A DNA stretch of 64,000 nt from positions 6,200,001 through 6,264,000 of the forward strand of contig NZ_AP022596.1 of NCBI RefSeq assembly GCF_010731895.1, read 5' to 3'. The DNA comes from Mycolicibacterium helvum. GTDB lineage: Bacteria; Actinomycetota; Actinomycetes; Mycobacteriales; Mycobacteriaceae. How positions within the stretch are numbered: the first letter of the stretch is position 1; every line of letters starts with the position of its first letter. This document shows positions 44,837-53,661 of the stretch, piece by piece. The notes under the pieces are model-generated. The model did no database searches. It had not been told where the DNA came from and saw only the letters and a program-made list of their open reading frames with translations. The translations under genes were made by a program, and so were the position numbers.

Positions 44837-46630
44837 TTGTGTACTGCATGTGAGTGGGCGCCGCACTTCAGCGCCCTCGGAACCGGTGTCCTGACGCGAC
44901 GGTCGGCCTTGCGTGCGGTGGCGGTGACTGCCGTCGCGGCGACAGGTGCGGCGTGTGTGAAGCCGCCAGCGGCGGTCGGCAAGAAATCGGCTGACTTCGT
45001 GTTCCGCAACGGCCGGATCTACACCGTGTCCCCCGCACAGCCCTGGGCGCAGGCCGTTGCCGTCACCGGAAACGCGATCACCTATGTCGGGGACGACGCC
45101 GGCGCGACGGCGCTCGAGGGACCCGACACGCACGTCGTCGACCTCAAGGGGAACCTGCTGCTGCCGGGGTTCGTCGAAGGGCACATCCACCCGTTCCTGG
45201 GCTCGTTTCTCACCAGCGGCGTGGACCTACAGGTGCCCACCGGCGCGGACGCGCTGGCGGCGATCGCCGCGTACGCGAAGGAACATCCCGACGGTCCGGT
45301 ACGTGGATTCGGTTGGCGGGTAGACATGTTCGGGCCCAACGGGCCTACCCGCGACGAGCTGGACCAGGTGCTGCCGGACCGGCCCGGGTTCTTCTTTGCG
45401 ATCGACGGCCACAGTATGTGGGCCAACAGCAAGGCACTGGAGAAGGCGGGCGTCAACCGGGACACCCCGGATCCGATTCCCGGGTTCAGTTACTACGCCC
45501 GCGACTCACACGGCGAGCCCACCGGGTATGTGCTCGAGGTCGACGCCGTGCTCAGCCTGGTCAACGCCGTCGACCCGATCTCACCGCACTCGATGCAAAC
45601 ACTGCTGGAGACGTGGCTGCCCAAAGCCTCGGCCGCCGGGATCACCTCGGTGTTCGATGCCGGGGTTCCGCCGATCGGCGAGGATCAGGGTGCGCTGATC
45701 GGGCTGTACGCCGAGCTGGAGCAGCGAGGGAAGCTGCCGTTCCGGGTGGTCGCCTCCTACAGCGTGAAGTCACCGCCGGTCGACGACGCGGTGGCCAAGC
45801 TGACCGATATCCGCAACCGGATCTCGACCGAGCTGGTCAACGTCGGCGTGGTGAAGGTCATCGGTGACGGCACGCAGGGCGGATACACCGCGTGGCTCAT
45901 CGAGCCCTACGCCGACAAGCCCGATTCGGTCGGCGGGTCGCCCTTCACCGAAGAGCAGTGGCACCAACTGGTCCGCGAGGTCGACGCCGCCGGGTTCGAT
46001 GTGCACGTCCATGCGTGCGGTGAGCACACAGCGCGCACGGCGCTGGATTCCATCGAGGCGGCGATCGCGGCCAACCCACCCCGGGACCGCAGGCACACCA
46101 TCGCCCATCTGGTGTACGTCGAGGATCCCGATAGCCAGCGATTCGGCAAACTCGGTGTGATCGGCCAGTTTTCGGCGAACTGGATGTCGGCCGATCCCGA
46201 CACGGTGCAGAACATGGCTGCGCGCTACGGCAAGCCACGTCAGGACCTGTTCTACCGGGCGCAGGACGTCCTGCGCGCCGGTGGCCGCATCTCGCTGGGC
46301 ACCGATTGGCCGGCGGCGGGGTATTTCTCCACCTATAAGCCACTGGAATCCATCCAGATCGGCGTGACCCGTCAACTGATCGGCGACCCGAACGCGCCCG
46401 TGCTGGCACCGGCCGAGCAGCGACTCAGCGTCGCCGAGGCGGTGCATGCCAACACCATCGGTGCGGCTTACCAGATCCGGCTGGACGCCTTGGTCGGCTC
46501 AGTCGAGGTAGGCAAGCGGGCTGACCTGATCGTGTTGGATACCAATATCTTCGAGGCCGACCCGCACGATATCCACCGCGCGACCATCACGATGACGATG
46601 ATGAACGGTCAAGTCCGTCACCAGATCTAG
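44837..46630 (+). CDS. amidohydrolase family 3 (YtcJ-like), Tat-type lipoprotein signal
   Basis: 597 aa. The N-terminus has a twin-arginine motif (LTRRSALRAVAV) followed by a hydrophobic run and a lipobox-like ATGAAC, suggesting export of a folded, lipid-anchored enzyme. The rest is a metal-dependent amidohydrolase: VEGHIHPFLG (metal-binding HxH), VHVHACGEHTARTAL, and SLGTDWPAAGYFS with the conserved Asp. Family 3 members hydrolyse C-N bonds of varied substrates. TTG at 44837 is the only usable start before the signal; GGGGGG lies 8 bases upstream. The substrate is unknown. Confidence 0.8.
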   Translation: MCTACEWAPHFSALGTGVLTRRSALRAVAVTAVAATGAACVKPPAAVGKKSADFVFRNGRIYTVSPAQPWAQAVAVTGNAITYVGDDAGATALEGPDTHVVDLKGNLLLPGFVEGHIHPFLGSFLTSGVDLQVPTGADALAAIAAYAKEHPDGPVRGFGWRVDMFGPNGPTRDELDQVLPDRPGFFFAIDGHSMWANSKALEKAGVNRDTPDPIPGFSYYARDSHGEPTGYVLEVDAVLSLVNAVDPISPHSMQTLLETWLPKASAAGITSVFDAGVPPIGEDQGALIGLYAELEQRGKLPFRVVASYSVKSPPVDDAVAKLTDIRNRISTELVNVGVVKVIGDGTQGGYTAWLIEPYADKPDSVGGSPFTEEQWHQLVREVDAAGFDVHVHACGEHTARTALDSIEAAIAANPPRDRRHTIAHLVYVEDPDSQRFGKLGVIGQFSANWMSADPDTVQNMAARYGKPRQDLFYRAQDVLRAGGRISLGTDWPAAGYFSTYKPLESIQIGVTRQLIGDPNAPVLAPAEQRLSVAEAVHANTIGAAYQIRLDALVGSVEVGKRADLIVLDTNIFEADPHDIHRATITMTMMNGQVRHQI

Positions 46631-46648
46631 AAACGGCAGCGGGTGTCG

Positions 46649-47101
46649 CTAGCGCTCCCGCCGCCAGTACCACAGGCCGCGGTACATGACCCACTGCCCT
46701 TCGGCTGAGGACAGCCCAATCTCACGTCGCCGCCTGGGCAACGCAGCGTCTGGATGCTCGCTGGGCGGTGCAGGATCCGGGGACACCAGTTGCCGGGCAG
46801 CCTCCAGAAAAGCCATCTGCCGTTCGGTCATTGGCACATGGTTGCGGGAGACGAATTCACCGACGATCTCGTTGAAGCGCGCGTGGAGACCTTGCAGGTT
46901 CATGCCAAACAGTGGCAAGACCTCCTCCTCGTCTGGACCTCCGTATGGAGCCCACTTGACCATGAACTCGATTATTTCCCAATGGAACTGGTCGTTGGCC
47001 GAAAACCGGGGCTGCACGGAGATTTCAGTGAAATCCCGTATCTCACTTGCCCCGTGTGGACCGTCGTTGAGCGGACTAGGCCTGGGCCTTGCGGCCGTCA
47101 T
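46649..47101 (-). CDS. hypothetical protein at the left edge of the catabolic island
   Basis: 150 aa, unknown. A disordered N-terminus precedes a helical block (FHWEIIEFMVKWAPYGGPDE, then EVLPLFGMNLQGLHARFNEIVGEF) whose E-x-I-x3-x-W...G...E/EV...F-x-M pattern recalls the short DUF3263-type helix-turn-helix proteins of actinobacteria; this is a weak resemblance. The C-terminus is basic and Trp-rich (MYRGLWYWRRER). ATG at 47101 follows CGGAG at good spacing. Convergent with the amidohydrolase and 70 bases downstream of hutF. Confidence 0.6.
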   Translation of the reverse strand: MTAARPRPSPLNDGPHGASEIRDFTEISVQPRFSANDQFHWEIIEFMVKWAPYGGPDEEEVLPLFGMNLQGLHARFNEIVGEFVSRNHVPMTERQMAFLEAARQLVSPDPAPPSEHPDAALPRRRREIGLSSAEGQWVMYRGLWYWRRER

Positions 47102-47171
47102 GGATGCTCCGAGATGCGTTGGCGATGATGTTGTCGCGAGAGTTTCAATTGCGTTCTCTAACTCGGATATT

Positions 47172-48470
47172 TCACCAAGTACGTGTTGCGAGCGGCCGGG
47201 TTAGCAGACCACCCACGATCGTTGCGGTGACATCTGCGGCGCGTGCGACGAGCGGGAGCTGAGATGGTTCAGCGCCCCAGGTTCGCGCTGTCGCCATGTC
47301 GATTTCGACCGCATCGAAGGGCTCGCCCACGACTAGCCCCGGCGCACGCTGGCACAACTCCGACAACCCGAGTGAGCGCCCGCCGCCCATGGCGCCGGCT
47401 CTCCACAATGTCTCCACTGGGAAAATCCCACGGCGCTGCAACCGCAATCGCTGATCGAACTCAAGGCGGCTGAGCTCTTCCAAGGGGTCGATGACCACGT
47501 GCTGATCGGACCCGATCGCGATGCCGGCACCGGCAGCCAACAACTCGGGAGCCGGGCCAATCCCATCACCGAGATCCGCCTCGGTCGTGGGGCACATGAC
47601 GACCGTCGCTCTGGCATCACCGAGTAGGCGGATATCGTCGGCAGTGAGGTGTGTCGCGTGCACGGCCGAGAATCGTGGCGACAGCAGCCCATACGCTGAC
47701 AGCAACCCGGTGGGCGTCACACCGTACGCGTCCAGGCATGCTCGATTCTCGGCGGGTTGCTCCGACACATGAGCGTGCAGTGGCACATCGGTCGGCAACT
47801 CGTCGGCGATCACGCCGAGATCGTGGCGCGATACGGCTCGCACGGAGTGGATCGCCGCACCGAGTGTGACCAGTCCTCGTCCGCTGGCAGTGAGCGTGTC
47901 CTGCAGCGCGTGCCAGCGTTCTAGCCACCCGTGTACGTCCGCATCGCCGAACCGGCGCTGTTCCTTGCCGAGCGGCTTCCCCACGCCTCCGTGCAAGTAA
48001 CACGTATCGAGCAGGACGAGTCGAATACCGGCCGATACCGCGGCGTCGGCGAGCGCAGACTCCATCAGATGATCCGGATAGGGCTGACCCTGCGGATCGT
48101 GGTGGACATAGTGAAATTCGCCGACCGCCGTGAAGCCTGCGTCACGCATCTCGGTGAACACCCGATGAGCGAGGTCGCGATAACTGTCTGGAGTGAGGTG
48201 GGTGGCCGTCTCGTACATCCGGCGGCGCCACTGCCAGAAATCGCCGCCGTCGGCGTGAGTGCGTCCGCGCAACTCACGGTGGAAAGCGTGGGAATGCGCG
48301 TTGACGAATCCCGGGACGACCGCGCCAAGCGGAATGTCGCCTGGCTGAGGCGACACACCCGCCGTCACCTCGGCCAGATCTCCAGCTTCCACCTTCAGGC
48401 GCACTTGCTGGACGAATATGCCGTCGATGAGCGCGAGCTCACAATGGTAAAGCCGGTCCACGACTGTCAT
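47172..48470 (-). CDS. hutF: formimidoylglutamate deiminase
   Basis: 432 aa. Converts N-formimino-L-glutamate to N-formyl-L-glutamate and ammonia, the fourth step in the five-step histidine degradation route. An amidohydrolase-superfamily enzyme with H59/H61 in VNAHSHAFHRELRGR, H234 and E237 in LHAHVSEQ, the HATHL histidines at 271-274 and D322 in GSDQHVVIDPLEE, matching the ligands of Pseudomonas HutF by position. Its ATG overlaps the stop of the M20 gene by four bases (ATGA), so the two are translated together. Confidence 0.9.
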   Translation of the reverse strand: MTVVDRLYHCELALIDGIFVQQVRLKVEAGDLAEVTAGVSPQPGDIPLGAVVPGFVNAHSHAFHRELRGRTHADGGDFWQWRRRMYETATHLTPDSYRDLAHRVFTEMRDAGFTAVGEFHYVHHDPQGQPYPDHLMESALADAAVSAGIRLVLLDTCYLHGGVGKPLGKEQRRFGDADVHGWLERWHALQDTLTASGRGLVTLGAAIHSVRAVSRHDLGVIADELPTDVPLHAHVSEQPAENRACLDAYGVTPTGLLSAYGLLSPRFSAVHATHLTADDIRLLGDARATVVMCPTTEADLGDGIGPAPELLAAGAGIAIGSDQHVVIDPLEELSRLEFDQRLRLQRRGIFPVETLWRAGAMGGGRSLGLSELCQRAPGLVVGEPFDAVEIDMATARTWGAEPSQLPLVARAADVTATIVGGLLTRPLATRTW

Positions 48471-49678
48471 GGGATCGCGGTGCCCGCGAGATGCCGGAGG
48501 ACGGCAGCGAGCCCCAGCGCACCACGCTCGCAGTCTTCATCGCGTGCGATCTCCCCCGGTGCGTGAGACACCCCGGTTGGGTTCCGCACGAAGATCATCG
48601 CGGCCGGCAAATACGCGGAAAGCACACCGGCGTCGTGGCCGGCACCGGTCGGGATGGCCGGCGCCCCGCCGAGCACGTCGGCTATCCGCCCGGTCAGCGT
48701 CTGGTCGAACGTGACCAGCGACGAGAACGACTCCTCATCGACATCGAGGAGGCAACCCTCGGCCTCTACACATTTCTGTATCAGCGCGACAGTGGAGTCC
48801 AGTTGAGCACGCACCTCCGCATCGGTGTGCGCGCGGATATCAAGCCATGCATCGACCCGCGAGGCGATCACGTTCGTTCCGTTCGGTGTGACGGCGATCC
48901 GGCCGACCGTACCGCGTGCCGTCGGGTGCTCCAGCGCGACGTCGCGAACGGCCAGTGCCGCCGCCGACGCCGCGACCACGGGATCGCGTCGCCCCGCCAT
49001 GGGAGTGCTACCCGCGTGGTTCCCCTCGCCTGAGATCGTCAGCCGCCATCTGCCGTGCGCCATGATCGCTGAGGCGACCGCGAGCGGTCGGCCGCGCTCT
49101 TCCAGATCGAGGCCCTGTTCGACATGCAGTTCGACGAACGCGTCCAGTAAGGCCAATCGGTCATGATCGGGACCCATCCGCGACACATCCATACCCGCCT
49201 GCCGCCACGCATCTTCGAGTGTGACCCCATCACCGTCGGCTCGGGCCAGGGCGGATTCCGGGGAGATTTCGCCGACGAGCAACCTAGAACCCAGGCACGG
49301 CATGCCGAAACGGGTGCCCTCTTCCTCGGTGAAGGCGCAGACCGCGATCGGACGTGCCGGAAGCCAACCTTGTGCCTTCAGGATTGCCACTGCCTCAAGC
49401 GAACTCGCTACACCGAGGGGACCGTCATACGCTCCCCCTCCAGGGACCGAGTCCAGGTGGCTTCCTGTTGCGATCGCACCGGGTCCCGGATCACCCCACC
49501 ATGCCCAGAGATTGCCGTTCCCGTCTAGCTCGACGGTCAGGTCAAGCTCTCGCGCCGAGCTGCAGAACCAGTCGCGAAGCGCCAGTTCGGCCGCTTCCAA
49601 TAGGTGTCGCGAATAGCCTTGGCGGATCGGATCGCGCCCGATCTCACTGATCTGCGCAAGCCTTTCAAGCACCGACAT
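48467..49678 (-). CDS. M20-family amidohydrolase (allantoate/N-carbamoyl amino acid hydrolase type), candidate N-formylglutamate hydrolase
   Basis: 403 aa, two-metal hydrolase of the AllC/hydantoinase-carbamoylase group. Ligand motifs: H74 and D76 in GSHLDSVP, D85 in GGAYDG, E119/E120 in FTEEEGTRF, H185 in ELHVEQG and the C-terminal GAGHDAG and SHAPGE. The family removes carbamoyl or formyl groups from N-substituted amino acids. Coupling to hutF, whose product is N-formylglutamate, and absence of hutG in the window suggest it performs the last histidine-degradation step. That assignment is inference. Confidence 0.82.
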   Translation of the reverse strand: MSVLERLAQISEIGRDPIRQGYSRHLLEAAELALRDWFCSSARELDLTVELDGNGNLWAWWGDPGPGAIATGSHLDSVPGGGAYDGPLGVASSLEAVAILKAQGWLPARPIAVCAFTEEEGTRFGMPCLGSRLLVGEISPESALARADGDGVTLEDAWRQAGMDVSRMGPDHDRLALLDAFVELHVEQGLDLEERGRPLAVASAIMAHGRWRLTISGEGNHAGSTPMAGRRDPVVAASAAALAVRDVALEHPTARGTVGRIAVTPNGTNVIASRVDAWLDIRAHTDAEVRAQLDSTVALIQKCVEAEGCLLDVDEESFSSLVTFDQTLTGRIADVLGGAPAIPTGAGHDAGVLSAYLPAAMIFVRNPTGVSHAPGEIARDEDCERGALGLAAVLRHLAGTAIP

Positions 49679-49828
49679 GGCTCGCTCCTCTCACATGGAT
49701 TCGCGCAGATCGTGTTTCAGCCAGATTGATGTCGACACAGTGGTTCGTGGCCAAATGTGTCGGAGTCAGGTCTGTCAAGGAGTCGTCTTCCTCACGGGTC
49801 TCGAAGTGGTGGTCAATGCGATGCGGCT

Positions 49829-50638
49829 CTACATGTCGTCTCCTCTACCGGCCACAGCACCCCGCAAGACCAAGCCGAAGAAGGCGGTCAGCTCACCGGC
49901 GACCGTCTCGGGCTGCTCCAGTGGGCCGGCGTGCGCTGCATTCGGGACGCATTGAACGGAACCCCGCCGTACGCCACGTGCAATCTGTACGGATCGCTGT
50001 TCGGGGACCAGTTGGTCGTGTTCTCCCCACAGCGCCAGAACGGGTGGCGCTACCTGCGCCAGCCTCGCCGTGGCGTCGTAGTCGGCGAGCGCCTCACAGG
50101 CCCGGGCATAGCTCTCGTCGTCGGTATATCCGAGTGCGAGAAGCATGCGGTTGACTCTGTCGGGGTGCAATTCCCGCGTCGATGGAGCGAACCAACGCTG
50201 CAACGACCCGGCTGCCAGAGAATCGGTGCCATTGGCTCGCACCGATGCCGCCCGCTCGGCCCACGCGACACGAGAGTCCACACTCGCTCCTGCCGAAACG
50301 ATCGCCGCGGCGGCGACCCGATCGGAGTACCTCAGCGCCAAGTCGAGCCCCACCGTGCCGCCGATCGAGACGCCCGCATAGAAGAATCTCGACACCCCGC
50401 GAGCATCGAGGTGCTCCATGATGGCGTCGGACAGGTCGCCGATCGTGAAAGCGTGCTCTGCCGAAGGCGATTGGCCGTGTCCGGGGAGTTCCCAGCACAC
50501 GACATGAAGCGACTGTGCCAGCAGGGGAACGACATCCGCCCATAGGGCAGCGGAGGTGCCCAGAGAGTGCCCGAGTACCAGAGTTGCGGCGTCGGCGGGG
50601 CCGACCGGATCGGTGAACGTGAGCGTGGGGGTGGGCAC
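49829..50638 (-). CDS. alpha/beta hydrolase (3-oxoadipate enol-lactonase-like)
   Basis: 269 aa. Oxyanion region VLGHSLGTS, nucleophile elbow G-V-S91-I-G-G, acid in LWGEHDQLVP and a His in NAAHAGPLEQPE form a complete Ser-Asp-His triad. It resembles PcaD-type enol-lactonases and small lactonases; the substrate is unknown. GTG start at 50638. It lies between the ABC importer genes and the M20/hutF pair on the same strand (gaps 62 and 150 bases), implying that its substrate or product joins the same pathway. The 150 bases on its 3' side hold no gene. Confidence 0.8.
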   Translation of the reverse strand: MPTPTLTFTDPVGPADAATLVLGHSLGTSAALWADVVPLLAQSLHVVCWELPGHGQSPSAEHAFTIGDLSDAIMEHLDARGVSRFFYAGVSIGGTVGLDLALRYSDRVAAAAIVSAGASVDSRVAWAERAASVRANGTDSLAAGSLQRWFAPSTRELHPDRVNRMLLALGYTDDESYARACEALADYDATARLAQVAPPVLALWGEHDQLVPEQRSVQIARGVRRGSVQCVPNAAHAGPLEQPETVAGELTAFFGLVLRGAVAGRGDDM

Positions 50639-50700
50639 AATCTTGTCCTGGGGTCTAGGTCTGTCGGTTCGGCGCCTCGCGCCTCGTTCGGGTTCTGGTG

Positions 50701-51468
50701 TCAGCCCACGTGGTTGAGGAAGAGTCGCGTCCGTTGGGAACTCGGTGAGTCGATGAGCTGCTCGGCCGGACCGATCTCGATCATCCGACCCTGATCCATG
50801 AAGGCGACGCGGTCGGCGACATCGCGCGCGAACCGCATCTCATGGGTGACCACGATCATCGTCATGCCGGCTTCTGCCACGCGGCGCATAACCGACAGCA
50901 CTTCGCCGACCAGTTCGGGGTCCAGCGCGCTTGTCGGCTCGTCGAACAACATCAGCTTGGGCTCCATCGCCAATGCGCGGGCGATGGCCACTCGCTGCTG
51001 TTGGCCGCCGGAAAGATGACGCGGGTACGAATTTTGCAGGTGCTCGAGCCCCACGTCCGCCAGGGCGGCCCTCGCTCGATCGATCGCATCGCTCTTGGAG
51101 AGACGGCGAACCTTGGTGAGCCCAATTGTGACGTTCTCGAGCGCAGTCAGGTGAAGAAAGAGATTGAAGTGCTGGAACACCATGCCGATGTGCTGGCGGT
51201 ATCTCGCAATCTCCGACTCGCTCGCCTCGTGCAATTCACCATTCTTGACGACGGCACCGGCAAACTGATCGTCCACTTGGATGTAGCCGCCGTCGATCCG
51301 TTCGAGATAGTTCACACAGCGAAGCAGAGTGCTCTTGCCAGACCCGGACGGCCCGATGACGCAGAGCACTTCACCCGGCGTGACATCGAGATCGATCCCC
51401 TTGAGGACGTCCACCTCGCCGAAGCGCTTGACGACGTGTCTGATTGTGACAAGGGGTTGCTGCTTCAT
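50701..51468 (-). CDS. polar amino acid ABC transporter, ATP-binding protein
   Basis: 255 aa, HisP/GlnQ-type. Walker [10 protein letters not shown] (about 38-46), Q-loop VFQHFNLF, signature [16 protein letters not shown], Walker [15 protein letters not shown] and the H-loop VTHEM are intact. Start ATG at 51468 overlaps the permease stop by four bases. With the permease and binding protein it forms an importer for a polar amino acid; histidine or urocanate is a reasonable guess from the gene context. Confidence 0.92.
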   Translation of the reverse strand: MKQQPLVTIRHVVKRFGEVDVLKGIDLDVTPGEVLCVIGPSGSGKSTLLRCVNYLERIDGGYIQVDDQFAGAVVKNGELHEASESEIARYRQHIGMVFQHFNLFLHLTALENVTIGLTKVRRLSKSDAIDRARAALADVGLEHLQNSYPRHLSGGQQQRVAIARALAMEPKLMLFDEPTSALDPELVGEVLSVMRRVAEAGMTMIVVTHEMRFARDVADRVAFMDQGRMIEIGPAEQLIDSPSSQRTRLFLNHVG

Positions 51469-52349
51469 TGGGACGCCTTCGCGAGACGAGGGGTGACGGG
51501 TTTCTTCTGAGGGCCTCCGGACAGCGAGTACTTCTTCTCAAGGAAATGCTGACCGACGCTCGCGAGCGTGACGAGCACCAGATACCAGAAGCTGGCCACC
51601 ATCAGCAGCGGTATGGTCTGGAAGTTGGAGCCGTAGATCTGCTGAGCACGCGTGAGCAAGTCACCGCCGCCGATGACGGCCACGAGCGCGCTGGCCTTCA
51701 ACAGACTGATGAACTGATTGCCTGTGGGCGGAATGATCACCCTGATGGCCTGGGGGATCACGATGGTCCGCATGGCGAGGCCTCGCTTCATCCCCACGCT
51801 CTGGGCCGCCTCCCGCTGGCCGCCGGGAACCGACAGGAAACCCGCCCTGATGATTTCCACCATGAACGCGCCTTCATGCAGCGACAGCCCGATGATTGCT
51901 GCGCTGAAGCCGGTGATGAGTGTGTTGGTGTCCCAGCTGAAAGCGCCGATGCCCACCCGGGGGATGAACAGCGCCGCGTTGAAGCAGATAAGGAGGAGAA
52001 TGAGCAGCGGAAGTCCGCGGAAGAAGCCCACATACGCTTTCACGAGGGTGCGAAATACGGGGTTGGGGGACTCCCCCAGTAACGCCAACAGACATCCGAT
52101 GAGAACCGCAAAAACTTGGGACACGAGCGATAGCTCGATCGTCACCTGCACCCCTTGCAGGATGGGGTCGGAAAACACGTACTGCGCGAAGACGGACCAT
52201 TTCATGTTCTCGTTGGTCGCAAACCCATAGCCAACCCCGCCTGCCAGCAGGATCGCCACGAGTCCGCTGATCCAGTAGCTCGTACGTCTGCGTGGCACGG
52301 GCCTCGCGTGGGGGTCCCGCACCAAGCCGTCCGCGATCAGATCAGTCAT
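51465..52349 (-). CDS. polar amino acid ABC transporter, permease
   Basis: 294 aa from the ATG at 52349, which has a strong AAAGGAAGGTG site; the frame is open to 52544 but that part would overlap the binding-protein gene. A single N-terminal membrane segment is followed by the HisM/GlnP-type domain with the EAA loop ([30 protein letters not shown]) and about five membrane helices. Only one permease gene is present, so it should function as a homodimer. Confidence 0.9.
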   Translation of the reverse strand: MTDLIADGLVRDPHARPVPRRRTSYWISGLVAILLAGGVGYGFATNENMKWSVFAQYVFSDPILQGVQVTIELSLVSQVFAVLIGCLLALLGESPNPVFRTLVKAYVGFFRGLPLLILLLICFNAALFIPRVGIGAFSWDTNTLITGFSAAIIGLSLHEGAFMVEIIRAGFLSVPGGQREAAQSVGMKRGLAMRTIVIPQAIRVIIPPTGNQFISLLKASALVAVIGGGDLLTRAQQIYGSNFQTIPLLMVASFWYLVLVTLASVGQHFLEKKYSLSGGPQKKPVTPRLAKASQ

Positions 52350-52413
52350 TGGTGCACCTTCCTTTCGTTGTCTCCCGAGTATGTGGTCGGGGGGCGACCC
52401 CACGAGGCGGTGC

Positions 52414-52438
52414 AGACGCCGCTTGACCTTCGGCGTCT
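52414..52438 (-). promoter_or_regulatory. intercistronic hairpin between binding-protein and permease genes
   Basis: AGACGCCG and CGGCGTCT form an 8-bp perfect stem around a 9-base loop in the 95-base gap. On the transcribed strand this lies just after the binding-protein stop. Such hairpins typically protect the upstream message or partly stop transcription, giving more binding protein than membrane subunits; that role is inferred. Confidence 0.5.
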
Positions 52439-52444
52439 TCCCGC

Positions 52445-53392
52445 TCAGAACCCACAGGCTCCGCACGGCTCGGGCACCTTGAGCGGTCGGGTCGTCGCCA
52501 GGTTGATGCCGGGCTCGTCCAGGGCGATGTCGGCAAGACCCCACTTGTCCATAACTTTGCCGTAGGTGCCGTCTTTGATGATTGCCGTGAGCGCGCCGAG
52601 GAACGCCTTGGCGGTGTCGTCAGCGTCGGGTGTGACGACAATGCCAACGTATGTGCGCGCCAGCAGCGGGTTGGGGACGACCTTGAACGCGTTGTTGGAC
52701 GTCTTCACTTGCCAGGCGCCCGTTGCGGTGTCGGTGACGGCGAAGTCGATCTGGCCGGATTGCAGAGCGGTGTTTTGATCGCCTGCGGACGGGAAGTTGG
52801 TCACCTGCACCGGCGGGCGGCCTGCCCCCTGGCAGTTCTTGTTGAAAAGGTCTACGTCACTGACGAATTCGGTGCCGGTCTGCACGCCCGCGTTCAGACC
52901 ACATAGAGTCAACGGGTTCTCAGTAATGCCCTTGTCGCTCTTCGAACTAACGAGAAGGCTCTTCGTCGCGTACGCGTAATCGACGAACTTGACCGTCTTT
53001 TCACGCTCCAGGTTGTCGGTGATGCACTCCATGGCCGCGGTGAAGCGCCCACTTTGAACTCCCGGCAGCAGGCCGTCGAACGTGATCGACTTCTGCTCGA
53101 TCTTGACACCGAGTCGCGGGGCCATTGCCATCAGGAGATCGTGGTTGAAGCCGTCGATTTGGCCGGCGTCGTTGGTGAAGTCGCACGGTGGGTACGAAGG
53201 ATCCGTCGCCACCGTGATGACGCCCGAGTCGCGAACCTGTTGAGGAAGCAGGGCATGCAGTTCGGGCATGACTTGAGCATTTGGCGTTTCGGTCCCGCTG
53301 GGCGACGCGGTCTTGGACGTACAGCCGGCGCCGAATAGTGCCGTGACGGCGATTGATGCGAGCGTGATTGCAAGCGCACTGGACTTGGGCAT
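52445..53392 (-). CDS. polar amino acid ABC transporter, substrate-binding lipoprotein
   Basis: 315 aa, family 3 solute-binding protein. Signal peptide with lipobox-like FGAGC (lipidated C24), then the two-lobed domain: GVITVATDPSYPPCDF, GFNHDLLMAMAPRLG, GVQSGRFTAAMECITDN and the hinge region. C164 and C187 probably form the disulphide common in this family. The C-terminal CGAC-GF end with two more cysteines (C310, C313) is unusual. ATG follows AGGAGCC. The ligand is likely a polar amino acid or its derivative. Confidence 0.9.
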   Translation of the reverse strand: MPKSSALAITLASIAVTALFGAGCTSKTASPSGTETPNAQVMPELHALLPQQVRDSGVITVATDPSYPPCDFTNDAGQIDGFNHDLLMAMAPRLGVKIEQKSITFDGLLPGVQSGRFTAAMECITDNLEREKTVKFVDYAYATKSLLVSSKSDKGITENPLTLCGLNAGVQTGTEFVSDVDLFNKNCQGAGRPPVQVTNFPSAGDQNTALQSGQIDFAVTDTATGAWQVKTSNNAFKVVPNPLLARTYVGIVVTPDADDTAKAFLGALTAIIKDGTYGKVMDKWGLADIALDEPGINLATTRPLKVPEPCGACGF

Positions 53393-53424
53393 CTCTGGCT
53401 CCTAATGTGACGCGGAACATCCGA

Positions 53425-53445
53425 AATGAACAAAACTATTCACTG
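53425..53445 (-). promoter_or_regulatory. candidate operator, copy A (upstream of importer operon)
   Basis: Carries AATG-N-A-N-AAAA-YY-ATTCA, the same pattern as copy B near hutH (15 of 21 positions identical by eye). It ends 33 bases upstream of the binding-protein start, where a repressor would overlap the transcription start or leader. A second shared block, ATGCAAGG followed by GGCAACC, begins at 53469, 44 bases from the first. Confidence 0.5.
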
Positions 53446-53594
53446 TGACGGAAAACGTATCAGCCGTTATGCAAGGGGGCAACCCCCAAATTCGCACGCC
53501 ATCCAGCTGTTTCATGGCCGTAACACAGGGAAACCGCCCGCCCACCCCGTCCCACCCATCGATGGGCGAGAGACGTGCCCAGCAGCGGACAGCA

Positions 53595-53625
53595 GAGGGG
53601 GTGGGCACAACGTGCCCACCCCCTC
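53595..53625. terminator. perfect 14-bp inverted repeat downstream of hutH
   Basis: GAGGGGGTGGGCAC, then AAC, then GTGCCCACCCCCTC: 14 perfect pairs and a three-base loop, located 37 bases after the hutH stop on the transcribed strand. No T tract follows, but stems of this strength act as terminators in mycobacteria. It separates hutH from the importer operon, so that operon needs its own promoter in 53393-53594. No gene is visible in this 269-base gap. Confidence 0.66.
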
Positions 53626-53661
53626 GGTCGCCGCCACATTCGTCACGGCGCGAACCGCTCG

